This document shows, in pieces, positions 33,832 through 42,294 of a DNA stretch of 64,000 bases. The notes below the pieces were generated by a model. That model ran no database searches. It was given only the letters and a program-made list of their open reading frames with translations, and was not told where the DNA came from. The DNA lies in the NCBI GenBank assembly GCA_019454105.1, contig CP075364.1:2049362-2113361 (forward strand), read 5' to 3'. Position 1 is the first letter of the stretch; each line of letters begins with the position of its first letter. The translations under genes and the position numbers were made by a program. This DNA comes from Fimbriimonadaceae bacterium. Lineage in GTDB: Bacteria > Armatimonadota > Fimbriimonadia > Fimbriimonadales > Fimbriimonadaceae.

Positions 33832-34728
33832 TCACCTCGTCTTATATCGTTTCTTGGAGATCGGGTAGTCCAACTCGTTCGAGACGATGTTGTCGATCCT
33901 CTCCCCTAGAGGCCCTTTGGTGTTCCGCCGAGCGGTTTGGAACCAGTCACGGGCTTCCAAGAGGTACCCACGCGACCAGAGGAATACCGCGTACTCAAAG
34001 GTGTAAGGAACGATCTCCGGGTAGGCGTTCGCGGCCTGTGCAAAGAAGTAGTCTGCATAGAGCTTGAACGGTTCATCGGCACCTTGGACATCGACGGCGA
34101 TGGAGAAGTAGGAAGCGGCTTTCCACTCGGCAGGCGTTGTCGGAGGCGGAGGCAGTTCTTCCGGGTACGGATCAAACGTGTAGCTCCCGATACGGTTCGG
34201 AGCACAGGCCCTTGCCCTATTCACGTCGCCGAGTTCGACATAAGCAATGCAGGCGATCGGATGGATCTGCAGCATCTCTCCGTGCTTGGTTTGCTTTGTG
34301 ATAGTATCGACCACGTCTATCCACATGTTTCGGTAGAGGAACATGAGGGCGAGCTTCTTCGGGGCCATCGAGACAACTGACTCCGAGTCTTCAAACTTTG
34401 GCGACATCGAGATCGCCTGGCGGTAGAGCCTCTCAGCCTCGTCGTACCGGTTTAGCAATACGGCAGCGTCACCTCGCCTCTCCACCTCGAGGGCTCGGCC
34501 AGTTTGCTCTGTGAAGAGCCTCATGTACTCCCTGTCCTTCTCAGTCAATGGTGGCTTCAGCTTGGAAGAAGGCTCATCTTTTCTCTGGGTCGCAGGATCC
34601 ACCTGCTTCGCATGCTTCGCGTGACCAATAGATGCGTGCTTCAAGGGCTCGCACCCGAAAACGAACGCCAATAGGAAGCCAGCACCGAAAATGAAGGACA
34701 TCACTAGCTCTCTGCTAATCTGTTTCAT
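33832..34728 (-). CDS. Cassette protein B1: TPR-like lipoprotein candidate
   Basis: A 298-residue protein. The N-terminus MKQISRELVMSFIFGAGFLL followed by AFVFGCEPLKH has a plausible lipobox (V-F-G-C, Cys at residue 26). A charged linker precedes TPR-like helical pairs: GRALEVERRGDAAVLLNRYDEAERLYRQAISMSP is a classical TPR, and YADYFFAQAANAYPEIVPYTFEYAVFLWSRGYLLEARDWFQ is another repeat pair. It follows the A1 gene by 21 bp and is presumably its partner, perhaps a scaffold at the inner face of the outer membrane. Function unknown. Confidence 0.78.
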   Translation of the reverse strand: MKQISRELVMSFIFGAGFLLAFVFGCEPLKHASIGHAKHAKQVDPATQRKDEPSSKLKPPLTEKDREYMRLFTEQTGRALEVERRGDAAVLLNRYDEAERLYRQAISMSPKFEDSESVVSMAPKKLALMFLYRNMWIDVVDTITKQTKHGEMLQIHPIACIAYVELGDVNRARACAPNRIGSYTFDPYPEELPPPPTTPAEWKAASYFSIAVDVQGADEPFKLYADYFFAQAANAYPEIVPYTFEYAVFLWSRGYLLEARDWFQTARRNTKGPLGERIDNIVSNELDYPISKKRYKTR

Positions 34729-34749
34729 AAGGTTGTACCTTTGTCGAGG

Positions 34750-36336
34750 TCATGGCGACCACCCTGCGGAAGCTTGGTGTCTCACAGCCCAAACTGGTTG
34801 CCACGGAAAATCGCCAGTGTAAGACCAAGCTGCCGCCGCCCCGGTCGGCCCCACCCATTGTTGGCCGTCCCACTCACACCTGCCGTTCCAGTACCAAGAG
34901 ACCTCCTTGAGCGCGACCCAATGGGCGTAGAATCCCGGCCTGGCAGGCGGCACATACATTGAATAAACGCGGAAGTTCTCACCGGACGTGTGCCACATCG
35001 TAAATGGCGGGTGTTCCAATCGTGAATTCGGTGCGTCACCGACAATCGCATACGCCCCGATGCAAAGAAATCTGCCCGGAGGCACTCCATAGGGTGCAGG
35101 TTCATAGGGGTACGTCGTATCGAGTCCTAGGATTCCATCAATGGACCAGTGCTGGTAGACGCCGTTGTTCACCCTGTATCGATGTGGAACGACCGTCTGC
35201 ACCCAGTGCCAACCGCCTGTGTCGCTCCCGACAACGTGCTCGGCAGGAGTCAGTGGATTTGTCGCCCAACGAATCCCGAACCAATCTGCTGTGTAGTCAG
35301 TGCCGATGACTGGAAGTGGTGGCGCGTCGAACAGGCCCATCTTGAGTTGGTTGTCTATCACCTTCTGTTTGGTCGAACCGATAGAAACATGAATCTCACT
35401 CAGTGGCTTCAAAGCTTGAATATCACGAAAAAGCAGAAACCACCTCCTGATCGGTCCTCCCACATAGGTCGCACAGGTAAACCTGCCCAAACCTGGTTTT
35501 CCGAAGAAACAGGACGTGATCGTTGTATTGGATCCATTGTAGTATCCGAAGCGCAACGCGCTGTCGCCGCTCGGTGGAGCCACTGTGTAAGACGAGAACG
35601 GGTCACCCCCAGTGACGGACCAAGTCTGGGTGTCGTCAAAGAACCAAATGTCTCGCAGTAACGTCGCACGGGCTTCTTGGCCGATCATGAACTCTGGAGG
35701 ATCCGACCCTGGCCTGTGCCCAGACACCACAAGCTTGATCGCGAACGCTTCGGCGATGTACGAAACCGCCGCCGAGCCCGCGAGCAAGCCAGAAGGGCCC
35801 TCCCTGGAATGGGAGCACGAGGCACTAGGGGTGCAGGTGACCGTGAACGACTGGCCTGGGTTCTGAATGGCCGTCCATTTGGTTCCGCTTGACGACTGCC
35901 CATAGTCGCCCCCGACCGCCGGGTCCCCGAGTCCGTTGGCGCACGAGCCCGAATCCGCCGACCACAACGCGCTGGAGGTCTGCTGGACCAGCACGACCGG
36001 CGGGGGCGGCTCCGTGTCGTTCGGCCCGGAGGGCGTCCAAGTGAAGGTCGCGGTAATCTCGCCGAAGCAAGTGACCGTGCCATAGCCTTGTGCCGGTGGC
36101 GGTTCGATGCATTGACCTGTGACTCCTCCGCCCCCGCGGCTCCCGTTGATCGTCTCATAGGGCGTCGTCCGGGTGCAGGGCGGATCGGTGCCGGTGACCA
36201 CGGTTTGGCCACCTGTGTACGTCACGACGTATTCGCCGGCACTTGCAATGCCAAACACGCTCAGCAAAAGCCAGGCAACGAGAGATTGGCGAAGAGCAAG
36301 CCGCGGTCGAGTCAACTTCACTTCACCGTACAACAA
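34750..36336 (-). CDS. Cassette protein A1: secreted aromatic-rich protein of unknown function
   Basis: A 528-residue protein with a clear signal peptide (ALRQSLVAWLLLSVFGIASA). Residues 35-140 are Thr/Pro/Gly-rich with several Cys (TDPPCTRTTPYETINGSRGG; GQCIEPPPAQGYGTVTCFGE). Residues 145-198 are the block shared with A2, including TVTCTPSASCSHSREGPSG. The rest is beta-rich with many Trp/Tyr (WHWVQTVVPHRYRVNNGVYQ; EVSWYWNGRCEWDGQQW). No known enzyme motif is seen. Its B1 partner follows by 21 bp. It may be a surface or matrix protein. GC content is lower than in the flanking genes, suggesting transfer. Confidence 0.75.
   Translation of the reverse strand: MLYGEVKLTRPRLALRQSLVAWLLLSVFGIASAGEYVVTYTGGQTVVTGTDPPCTRTTPYETINGSRGGGGVTGQCIEPPPAQGYGTVTCFGEITATFTWTPSGPNDTEPPPPVVLVQQTSSALWSADSGSCANGLGDPAVGGDYGQSSSGTKWTAIQNPGQSFTVTCTPSASCSHSREGPSGLLAGSAAVSYIAEAFAIKLVVSGHRPGSDPPEFMIGQEARATLLRDIWFFDDTQTWSVTGGDPFSSYTVAPPSGDSALRFGYYNGSNTTITSCFFGKPGLGRFTCATYVGGPIRRWFLLFRDIQALKPLSEIHVSIGSTKQKVIDNQLKMGLFDAPPLPVIGTDYTADWFGIRWATNPLTPAEHVVGSDTGGWHWVQTVVPHRYRVNNGVYQHWSIDGILGLDTTYPYEPAPYGVPPGRFLCIGAYAIVGDAPNSRLEHPPFTMWHTSGENFRVYSMYVPPARPGFYAHWVALKEVSWYWNGRCEWDGQQWVGPTGAAAAWSYTGDFPWQPVWAVRHQASAGWSP
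35743..35910. repeat. Shared cassette block, copy in A1 (direct repeat with 33332-33499)
   Basis: The parental copy of the block found in the chimeric A2 gene. At protein level 51 of 54 residues agree (differences Thr/Phe, Ile/Val, Ile/Phe). It ends at GTCGCC (35905-35910), the same hexamer at which A2 switches to TfoX. Confidence 0.85.
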
Positions 36337-36423
36337 CTTTTCTGAATTGCCAAGACAGAATGTTGTGTACAGAAGCGCGGCATGATGGAGGGGTGGTGTC
36401 CCAAGGGGCCCGATTGGCGTGAA

Positions 36424-36704
36424 TCACGAAGGATAACGATTCTGGGCTTGATCAGACTCTCGACCCTGCCCCAAGGCCAGGCCAACGAGGCCCTCGATGA
36501 GCACTCACCAGACCAAGGATGTGCCGCGGAACACGAAGCACCCCGCAATGTTAAGCACGCCGTCAGTCAGGGGAAGAAACCGTAGAGGGCCACCGATGCG
36601 GCGAGGGCCGCATCGGGCCTCATGGAGGCCAAGAGTCCAAACGGGATGGCGAGCAAGCCCCGGAGGACGAAAAGCGACCACTTGTTCCAGAGAAGTTGAC
36701 ACAT
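36424..36704 (-). pseudogene. HdeD/DUF308-like membrane protein pseudogene
   Basis: From ATG at 36704 the frame reads MCQLLWNKWSLFVLRGLLAI, then PFGLLASMRPDAALAASVAL and YGFFP, then stops. This matches the start of HdeD-family proteins. After a frameshift near 36567, homology continues as LTDGVLNIAGCFVFRGTSLV, meets an in-frame TGA, and resumes VLIEGLVGLALGQG before ending. About half of a normal HdeD (around 180 residues) is recognisable. HdeD proteins are multi-helix membrane proteins linked to acid stress. At least two lesions indicate decay. The rest of the 443-bp gap (36337-36779) shows nothing else. Confidence 0.7.
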
Positions 36705-36779
36705 GGGTCTTCTTCATCGTTGAGGTTCTGTCATGAGGGCAGAGGCAGCACGCCTCTGCCCTCGCGTCGTCAAGGCGGC

Positions 36780-37580
36780 CTATGGCCGGAGGGCCTCGGC
36801 GATCAACGAACTAGCCTGTTTGATCTTCGCGCTTCGGACCTCGTATTCCTGCTTCGACTTCTCCATCTGGTCCTTGATTCGGGCGCGATTGCGCATGTTC
36901 GCGCTCCGAAGCTGAAGCTCCATGGCCTCCCGCTTCGCGTTCCACTCGGCGGCAATCTTCTTGGCCTGGGCTTCGGCTTGAGCGCGAATCTCGGTCATCG
37001 ACCGCTCCACCGAATCGATCCGACTTTGGATCTTCGCCTTGGCCTCGTCGGTCGCAGTGGCCAGATCTTTCTTGAGTTCCTTGAGTTCGGCTTCGAACTC
37101 CGACTGCTCACGCGCCAGCTGATCTTCCACCACCTCGTGGCGAAGCCTGCGAAGCACGATGCCTCCACGTTCGGCGACCACAAAATCGACGGGAGTGACC
37201 CACGTCTCCTCGACGTCGGCGATGATCGCGACCTTGCCAGGCGCCAGGGATTCCTTGACTTGCTCGACGAAGCCGTAGTCAACATTGTCGCGCAGCAGGT
37301 CCACAGTGGCCCCGACCAGGGTGCCGCTGGCTGCGCCGACGGCGACGCCGACCGGGCCACCGACCAGGCCCGCGAGGACTCCGACGAACATCCCGAGGAA
37401 GGTGCCTGTCGGTGCGCCCTCGGGAGCCTTCACGACTCCGGTCTGGCCATTGTTGTCCTTCTTGATGACGGCCGAGTCAAAAAGCGTGATGTCTCCATTG
37501 TGGTGCAGGTCTTTCAGAGCTGTCAGTCCGGTGAATGCCGCGTCTTCGGTGTCGAAGATCGCTACGAGTGTTTTGTTCAT
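36780..37580 (-). CDS. DUF1269-family membrane-associated protein with long coiled coil
   Basis: A 266-residue protein starting MNKTLVAIFDTEDAAFTGLT, the usual start of DUF1269. A glycine-zipper membrane region follows at about 65-98 (GTFLGMFVGVLAGLVGGPVGVAVGAASGTLVG), then DVEETWVTPVDFVVAERGG. Residues 150-255 are a highly charged coiled coil (AREQSEFEAELKELKKDLAT; AEAQAKKIAAEWNAKREAME). The coiled-coil tail is longer than in typical DUF1269 proteins (about 160-170 residues). Start at 37580 chosen by homology. The gene lies 35 bp after the doxX gene and is likely in its operon. Confidence 0.82.
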   Translation of the reverse strand: MNKTLVAIFDTEDAAFTGLTALKDLHHNGDITLFDSAVIKKDNNGQTGVVKAPEGAPTGTFLGMFVGVLAGLVGGPVGVAVGAASGTLVGATVDLLRDNVDYGFVEQVKESLAPGKVAIIADVEETWVTPVDFVVAERGGIVLRRLRHEVVEDQLAREQSEFEAELKELKKDLATATDEAKAKIQSRIDSVERSMTEIRAQAEAQAKKIAAEWNAKREAMELQLRSANMRNRARIKDQMEKSKQEYEVRSAKIKQASSLIAEALRP

Positions 37581-37615
37581 TTGTTTTCTCTTTGAGGAGG
37601 AGTGCGCCTCGGTGC

Positions 37616-38107
37616 TCAAGCCCTACCAGCCGGGCTGTTTCGCACTTTCAGGCGCGAGTCGAGGCTCATGGGGCCAGAGCCGAACTGGGTGACCAGCAGC
37701 GCGGCCCCGATAAGCGAGAGGTTCTTCATGAAGTGGATCAACTGGGACGCGGCCTCTTCGGCGGTCGCCGCCCAGAAGGCGTGCATCATCAAGGTCACTG
37801 GAAGGAGAAAGACCACCAGCCCCCAGGCTCCGAGCCTGGCGCGGTAGCCGAGCAGCACGCTCAACCCAGCCGCCAACTCGAGCACACCCGAGGCAGGGAC
37901 GGCGATTTCCGCCATCGGTACGCCTTGGGCGGCAGCGGCGGCGATCATGGGTTGCGAGAAGTGATTCAGGCTAGAGGCGATAAAGATCGCGGTGAAGAGG
38001 ATTCTTCCCAGCACGACCACCCAGGGGGAAACTTGGTCAGGGAGAGGGAATTCTTGGGCCAAGTCGTTCGCGTCTGTCATCACGTTCATCGGTGCACTTC
38101 CTTTCAT
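37616..38107 (-). CDS. DoxX-family membrane protein
   Basis: A 163-residue integral membrane protein with four helices. Recognisable DoxX elements are VVLGRILFTAIFIASSLNHF, VPASGVLELAAGLSVLLGYRARLGAWGLV, MMHAFWAATA and HFMKNLSLIGAALLV. DoxX-like proteins are implicated in redox or thiol stress and in quinone-linked processes, without a settled reaction. An alternative ATG lies at 38089. It is transcribed divergently from the AraC-type regulator at 38199, which is a likely controller of this pair of genes. Confidence 0.85.
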   Translation of the reverse strand: MKGSAPMNVMTDANDLAQEFPLPDQVSPWVVVLGRILFTAIFIASSLNHFSQPMIAAAAAQGVPMAEIAVPASGVLELAAGLSVLLGYRARLGAWGLVVFLLPVTLMMHAFWAATAEEAASQLIHFMKNLSLIGAALLVTQFGSGPMSLDSRLKVRNSPAGRA

Positions 38108-38198
38108 GTCACAAAACCATTAAACACCAATAACTTGGAACCAGCAGCACCAATGAGTTCATATTTATTGACTGATCGTCCCATAATGGAGCCTGATC

Positions 38199-39158
38199 AT
38201 GGACGTTCTGTCAAGCTTCTTGTTCTCAGTGCACCTGAGCAGTGAGATCTACCTCTCGGTCGAGATGAGCGCGCCTTGGGGCGTCTCTTTCCCGGACCAG
38301 CCCGACTGTGCACTCTTCTATGCGGTCTCGCGAGGAAGCTGCTACATACAGGTCGAAGGCGAGAGGCATGCGGTCCCGCTCGCGGGAGGCGACATCGTGA
38401 TGTTGCCATGCGGAAGCCCCCACAAGATGACCGACCAACCTGACCGGGCAACGACCCCAGTGGAGACCGTCAGGGCAAGCGGCACCTTCGATAAGTCCGG
38501 GGTCTTCCACAGTGGAGGGGGCGGGCCAAGAACGCACATGATGGTGGGGCGGTTCCGATTTGTCAACCACTCCGCGATCCCGCTTCTGACTTCAATGCCG
38601 AATCTGATTCGGCTGAGGGACGGGATCGACCATAAGACTACAGGGCTCGCGGCCACGCTCCAGATGCTCGCATCGGAAACAACGTCGAGCCTGCCGGGCA
38701 AAGAGATCCTGATGGACCGCCTCGCTGACGTGCTCTTCGTCCAGATCCTGCGCGCCAACGTCAAGCAAGAGGAGGAGGAAGGTCGGGATCTGGGGAGCCG
38801 GGCTGGGCTGATGCAGGCCCTCATGGATCCGGAACTGGCCAGGGCCCTCTCGCTTATGCATACAAAGCCGGAGCACCCTTGGTCAGTCGCCGAGCTCGCG
38901 GAGCGAGTGGGAATGTCGCGCACGGCCTTCGCTTTGCGGTTCAAGTCCAAGGCCGGAGTCGGGCCGCTCGAGCACTTGACCCAATGGCGGATTCAACGAG
39001 CTTGCGAGCTCTTGAGAGAAAGCAGGAAAACCCTCAACGAAGTGGCTTGGCGGGTGGGCTATGAGTCGGGAGCCGCGTTCAGCCGAGCCTTTAGGCGCGA
39101 AGTGGGAGTGTCGCCCGGACAGTTCCGCAGGCAAGCGGCAAACTCGGCCGCGGACTGA
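38199..39158 (+). CDS. AraC-family transcriptional regulator with AraC N-terminal cupin
   Basis: A 319-residue regulator. The N-terminal 200 residues are the AraC_binding_2/cupin_6 domain (YLSVEMSAPWGVSFPDQPDCALFYAVSRG; VPLAGGDIVMLPCGSPH; SGLP-like LPNLIRL region seen here as SMPNLIRL). The C-terminal double helix-turn-helix reads PWSVAELAERVGMSRTAFA and RKTLNEVAWRVGYESGAAFSRAF, ending with the typical REVGVSPGQFRR. Close relatives usually control the gene beside them; here the divergent doxX-DUF1269 pair with a 91-bp shared upstream region. A ligand is unknown. Confidence 0.93.
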   Translation: MDVLSSFLFSVHLSSEIYLSVEMSAPWGVSFPDQPDCALFYAVSRGSCYIQVEGERHAVPLAGGDIVMLPCGSPHKMTDQPDRATTPVETVRASGTFDKSGVFHSGGGGPRTHMMVGRFRFVNHSAIPLLTSMPNLIRLRDGIDHKTTGLAATLQMLASETTSSLPGKEILMDRLADVLFVQILRANVKQEEEEGRDLGSRAGLMQALMDPELARALSLMHTKPEHPWSVAELAERVGMSRTAFALRFKSKAGVGPLEHLTQWRIQRACELLRESRKTLNEVAWRVGYESGAAFSRAFRREVGVSPGQFRRQAANSAAD

Positions 39159-39206
39159 AAGCCTACCCATCAATCCCTGCCATTCTCCACGGAACGGCGT
39201 GAACGA

Positions 39207-39281
39207 TGGTGGGCGGTACAGGACTTGAACCTGTGACCCCTACAGTGTCATTGTAGTGCTCTACCACTGAGCTAACCGCCC
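39207..39281 (-). tRNA. tRNA-Val (GAC)
   Basis: The minus strand gives a complete cloverleaf. The acceptor is GGGCGGT paired with ACCGCCC; the D-arm holds TAGCTCAGTGGTAGAGC. The anticodon stem CTACA/TGTAG encloses loop ATGACAC with anticodon GAC. The T-arm is ACAGG-TTCAAGT-CCTGT. The discriminator is A and the 3' CCA is encoded. It lies alone between the AraC gene and the membrane-anchored protein gene. Confidence 0.96.
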
Positions 39282-39332
39282 ACAGGGGAGCCGTGATTAT
39301 GGCCTCAACTCGCCCCTGAGTCAAGGAGGGCC

Positions 39333-40295
39333 CTACCGGACGCCGACCGGGACGCGGACCGTGCGCCCAGTCTTGGCCGAAGTCGCGGCATAGTCGGTGG
39401 GCACTCTCCGATGGTCGACCTGGAGCTCCCAGCGGCCCTCGGTATCGAGCTTGACCTCTGCGACCTTCTCGCCGCCCCGATAAAGAGTGACCGTGTCCCC
39501 TGGCTCGCCGATCCCTTGAAGGGTCAGCTTGCCATCCACCAGGCGCGCCCCTTCGAGCGGGTTCGTCCAGAGGAACGCCGGCAACCGGGCCACGTCTCGG
39601 GCCACGACCACCGGCACAGGCTCCGAGCCGGGACTCATCTCCCCGTCGAGCGCGATCAAGTCGCCCTGGCCCTCGGGAAGCATGGCCTCGATCAGCCAGG
39701 TGGAATCGTCCTTGGCCTTGCCCTCTCCGACCAAAAGGCCCCGGAAGAGAACCAGCACGACAGAACCCGCGGACGCCCGGCCGCTGAGGAGGTTCTTACC
39801 GGCTGGCAACCGCGCCCCAGGCGCGACCGAAGCCACGGCGAGATCAGGATCTGGGGCACCTTCCGTCAACGTCCACCCCACCGCAGAAGTGGTCGCTCCG
39901 GAACCGTCACGGGCCATGACCGGGCCTTCGTCCTCGATCTGGGTGAAGACACTCCACCAGCCTTCCTTGTTCGCGACCGAACGACCCACCGGTCTGTCAG
40001 GATAGGCCACCTCGACGCTGGCTCCAGGCTTGGCCGAGCCCTGGACGCGCACCCACCAGCCCTTCGGCACGGTCAGTCCGGGGGTCGGGAAGGTCAGCTT
40101 GAGGGGGATCTCTGTCGGGACGAGCGGCTTCTCTTTGCCCTTCGAGTGATCGTCGGAGTGGCCGTCGTCCTTCTTGGGGGCGGGCAAAGCGATCAAGAGG
40201 AGGAGGATGCCGAGCGTGACGGCCGTGATCCCTTTGAAGACGTCGTAGGCCAGCACCTGGTCGCGGGTGCGGCCATGGAGCCAGGCCGAGCTCAT
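39333..40295 (-). CDS. Membrane-anchored protein with Ig-like/carboxypeptidase-regulatory-like repeats
   Basis: A 320-residue protein. The cytoplasmic N-terminus is followed by one membrane segment (ITAVTLGILLLLIALPA), a charged His/Lys linker, and a beta-rich ectodomain. Several sandwich-like repeats share the pattern GxxxxVxGxxxPGxxVxVxxxG: LTVPKGWWVRVQGSAKPGAS, PAGKNLLSGRASAGSVVLVLFRG, and LTLQGIGEPGDTVTLYRGGE with EGRWELQV. This is the style of bacterial Ig-like domains used in adhesion or cell-wall contact. It overlaps the upstream gene by four bases (ATGA). No enzymatic motif is seen. Confidence 0.72.
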   Translation of the reverse strand: MSSAWLHGRTRDQVLAYDVFKGITAVTLGILLLLIALPAPKKDDGHSDDHSKGKEKPLVPTEIPLKLTFPTPGLTVPKGWWVRVQGSAKPGASVEVAYPDRPVGRSVANKEGWWSVFTQIEDEGPVMARDGSGATTSAVGWTLTEGAPDPDLAVASVAPGARLPAGKNLLSGRASAGSVVLVLFRGLLVGEGKAKDDSTWLIEAMLPEGQGDLIALDGEMSPGSEPVPVVVARDVARLPAFLWTNPLEGARLVDGKLTLQGIGEPGDTVTLYRGGEKVAEVKLDTEGRWELQVDHRRVPTDYAATSAKTGRTVRVPVGVR

Positions 40296-40675
40296 GGGGC
40301 CTCGGCCTCAGAGCGGGCTTCCAGCCGGGCAAGGAGCTCGGCGCATGTGGCACGGCACTCGTCCAGGGCCTTCTTGTGGGTCGCGGCCTCGGCCGCTTCG
40401 TCACCCAACCGCCTCTGGGATTCTTCGGCGGCCTGAAGGGCTGCTTGGAGCGCCTGCCGTTCAACGACAGACTCGTTAAGCTGTGCCTGGAGAGTGGCGA
40501 CCTGGCCCTCGAGCGGCGTGAGCCGCTCGACTTGGCCCCGAAGGTTGGCCACCATGACCTCGGCCTCGGACTTGCGACCGGACGCGCGCTGGCGCCACCA
40601 GAACCAGTCGATCAACCATTCGGCCAGCCATCCGACGAGGACACCGGCCACGAACCACCAGAGAAACGATCCCAT
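40292..40675 (-). CDS. Small membrane-anchored coiled-coil protein
   Basis: A 127-residue protein: an N-terminal membrane helix rich in Trp (MGSFLWWFVAGVLVGWLAEW) and a basic stretch, then a long coiled coil (VANLRGQVERLTPLEGQVAT; QALQAALQAAEESQRR). It ends with a Cys-containing helix (LDECRATCAELLARLEARSE). The ATGA overlap with the gene for the Ig-like membrane protein suggests that the two act together at the membrane. The start at 40675 was chosen because the membrane helix begins immediately. It is divergent from the glycosyltransferase. Confidence 0.75.
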   Translation of the reverse strand: MGSFLWWFVAGVLVGWLAEWLIDWFWWRQRASGRKSEAEVMVANLRGQVERLTPLEGQVATLQAQLNESVVERQALQAALQAAEESQRRLGDEAAEAATHKKALDECRATCAELLARLEARSEAEAP

Positions 40676-40750
40676 GCTTGCACCTTGGGCGATGTCGCTT
40701 TTACCCAGTCTTGGCGCCGAACGGCTGAGAAGGCCGGGTACAAGGCTCGC

Positions 40751-41809
40751 GTGGAGTGGGCGGTCATCGCCATCTATGGGCTGCTGGCCTTGGTCGCCTG
40801 GACCAATGCCTTTTTCATGACGAGGCCACGGGAGATCGGTTCCCCGGCTGGTTTTGTGGCCCTGATCCCGGCGCGGAACGAAGCAGGGAAGATCGGAGGT
40901 CTGGTGGCGACTCTGTGCTCGCAGGGCGTGCCGGTGATCGTCTATGACGACGGATCGACCGATGGAACGGCCGAAGAGGCGGCGCGGGCCGGTGCCCAGG
41001 TCGCCCGAGGGCCAGCGACACTGCCCGAGGGATGGACCGGCAAGAACCACGCCTGCGACCAACTCGCGAAGCTCGCGGCAGAGACCTCAAGCTTGGAGTG
41101 GATGGTGTTTTTGGACGCGGACGTCGTGCCCGGTCCGGGCTTTGCGGAAGGGCTGGGAAGCTTGATCTCGACCGTGGGCTTCCGGTGCCCGGTGATCACG
41201 GGGTTTGGGAGGTTGTTGCCTGGACGCGGGCTTGAACCCGTCTACCTCTTCTGGGTGCCTTTCCTGTTGCTGGCGACGAACCCCTTTGGACTTGTGTCGC
41301 GGGCCCGACTCGGCCACAACCGGTTCTTGAACGGCCAGATCGTCGCATGGCGATCTTCAGAGTATTTCCGATGGCTTCCTCACCAGGCGGTGAAGAGCCG
41401 GATCTTGGAGGACGTCCTGATCGGGAGGCTCTTGGCCCGAAACGGGGTACGGGTGGAGGTCGCGGACCTCTCTCGTGTGATGTCCGTCAGGATGTACCGA
41501 ACGATGGGCGAGGCCCTTGATGGGATGAGCAAGAACAGCCATGAGATCACAGGATCCGTGGCCGGAACGGTGCTCCTGGGCTTCTTCATGGTTCTCCTGG
41601 CGGTCGGCTGGTGGTTCGGGTGGCCAGCCTCGGCCGCTCTCCTGTTGTTGGCCTGCCTGGGTGTGCGGACTGTGGTGCGGACTCCTCTTTGGGTGCTGCC
41701 GCTGGCTCCCCTTTCGTGCTTTTTCGGGGCCTTGACTATGGCGCGGTCGCTCGTGTGGAGGAAGCGGGGAGTCCGGTGGAAAGACCGGACTTACTCACCA
41801 GAAGGTTGA
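40751..41809 (+). CDS. Family 2 glycosyltransferase, membrane-bound (HpnB-like)
   Basis: A 352-residue GT2 enzyme. An N-terminal membrane helix (WAVIAIYGLLALVAWTNAFF) precedes the GT-A domain: VALIPARNEAGKIGG, VIVYDDGSTDGT, GWTGKNHACDQL, and the metal-binding D-x-D in FLDADVVPG. GQIVAWRSSEYFR and KSRILEDVLIGRLL follow. Two C-terminal membrane helices end it (VLLGFFMVLLAVGWWFGW; ALLLLACLGVRTVV). The layout resembles hopanoid-associated HpnB and carotenoid glycosyltransferases, but no hopanoid genes are nearby. The start is GTG at 40751, with no ATG fitting the N-terminal helix. Its 3' end overlaps the convergent lspA by 19 bp. Confidence 0.87.
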   Translation: MEWAVIAIYGLLALVAWTNAFFMTRPREIGSPAGFVALIPARNEAGKIGGLVATLCSQGVPVIVYDDGSTDGTAEEAARAGAQVARGPATLPEGWTGKNHACDQLAKLAAETSSLEWMVFLDADVVPGPGFAEGLGSLISTVGFRCPVITGFGRLLPGRGLEPVYLFWVPFLLLATNPFGLVSRARLGHNRFLNGQIVAWRSSEYFRWLPHQAVKSRILEDVLIGRLLARNGVRVEVADLSRVMSVRMYRTMGEALDGMSKNSHEITGSVAGTVLLGFFMVLLAVGWWFGWPASAALLLLACLGVRTVVRTPLWVLPLAPLSCFFGALTMARSLVWRKRGVRWKDRTYSPEG

Positions 41810-42294
41810 GGATCGGCCTTTTGGTGTTTCGCGGTGGTGGCGTCGCGGATCCCGCCCAACACGAGGAGCGACCCCGCCACAGTGATGCACACGTCGGCAA
41901 CGTTGAAGACGGGGAAGTCGATCAGCCGTATCCAGAACATATCGGTGACCTTGCCCATGGAGAGACGGTCGATCAGGTTGCCGAGGGCCCCGGCCGCGAG
42001 CAGGCTCGCGGTCACGTGATGGACGGTGGGTTCGTGCGGCTTCTTGAAGCTGTACCACGTGGCGGCCAGCGCGATGAGGAACGCCACAGGAGCGAACAAG
42101 ACACCGGCCCCCTGAAAAAGGCCGAACGCGACCCCGTGGTTGTAGACAAGCTTGAGCTCAAAGACTCCAGGCCACAAGGGAAAGATGGATCGACCATCGA
42201 CGTGCTCTGCGGCCCCGCGAGCCCACGCTTTGACCACTTGGTCGATCACGATCAAGCCGACCGTCAGCGGCACATAGAGTCTCAGGAACTTCAC
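41791..42294 (-). CDS. lspA: Lipoprotein signal peptidase (signal peptidase II)
   Basis: A 167-residue, four-helix membrane aspartyl protease. Diagnostic blocks are VIDQVVKAWA, LKLVYNHGVAFGLFQG, AGALGNLIDRLSMGKVTDM (first catalytic Asp) and FPVFNVADVCITVA (second catalytic Asp). It removes signal peptides from prolipoproteins. The start overlaps the ileS stop by four bases (ATGA), the widespread ileS-lspA arrangement. Confidence 0.96.
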   Translation of the reverse strand: MKFLRLYVPLTVGLIVIDQVVKAWARGAAEHVDGRSIFPLWPGVFELKLVYNHGVAFGLFQGAGVLFAPVAFLIALAATWYSFKKPHEPTVHHVTASLLAAGALGNLIDRLSMGKVTDMFWIRLIDFPVFNVADVCITVAGSLLVLGGIRDATTAKHQKADPQPSGE

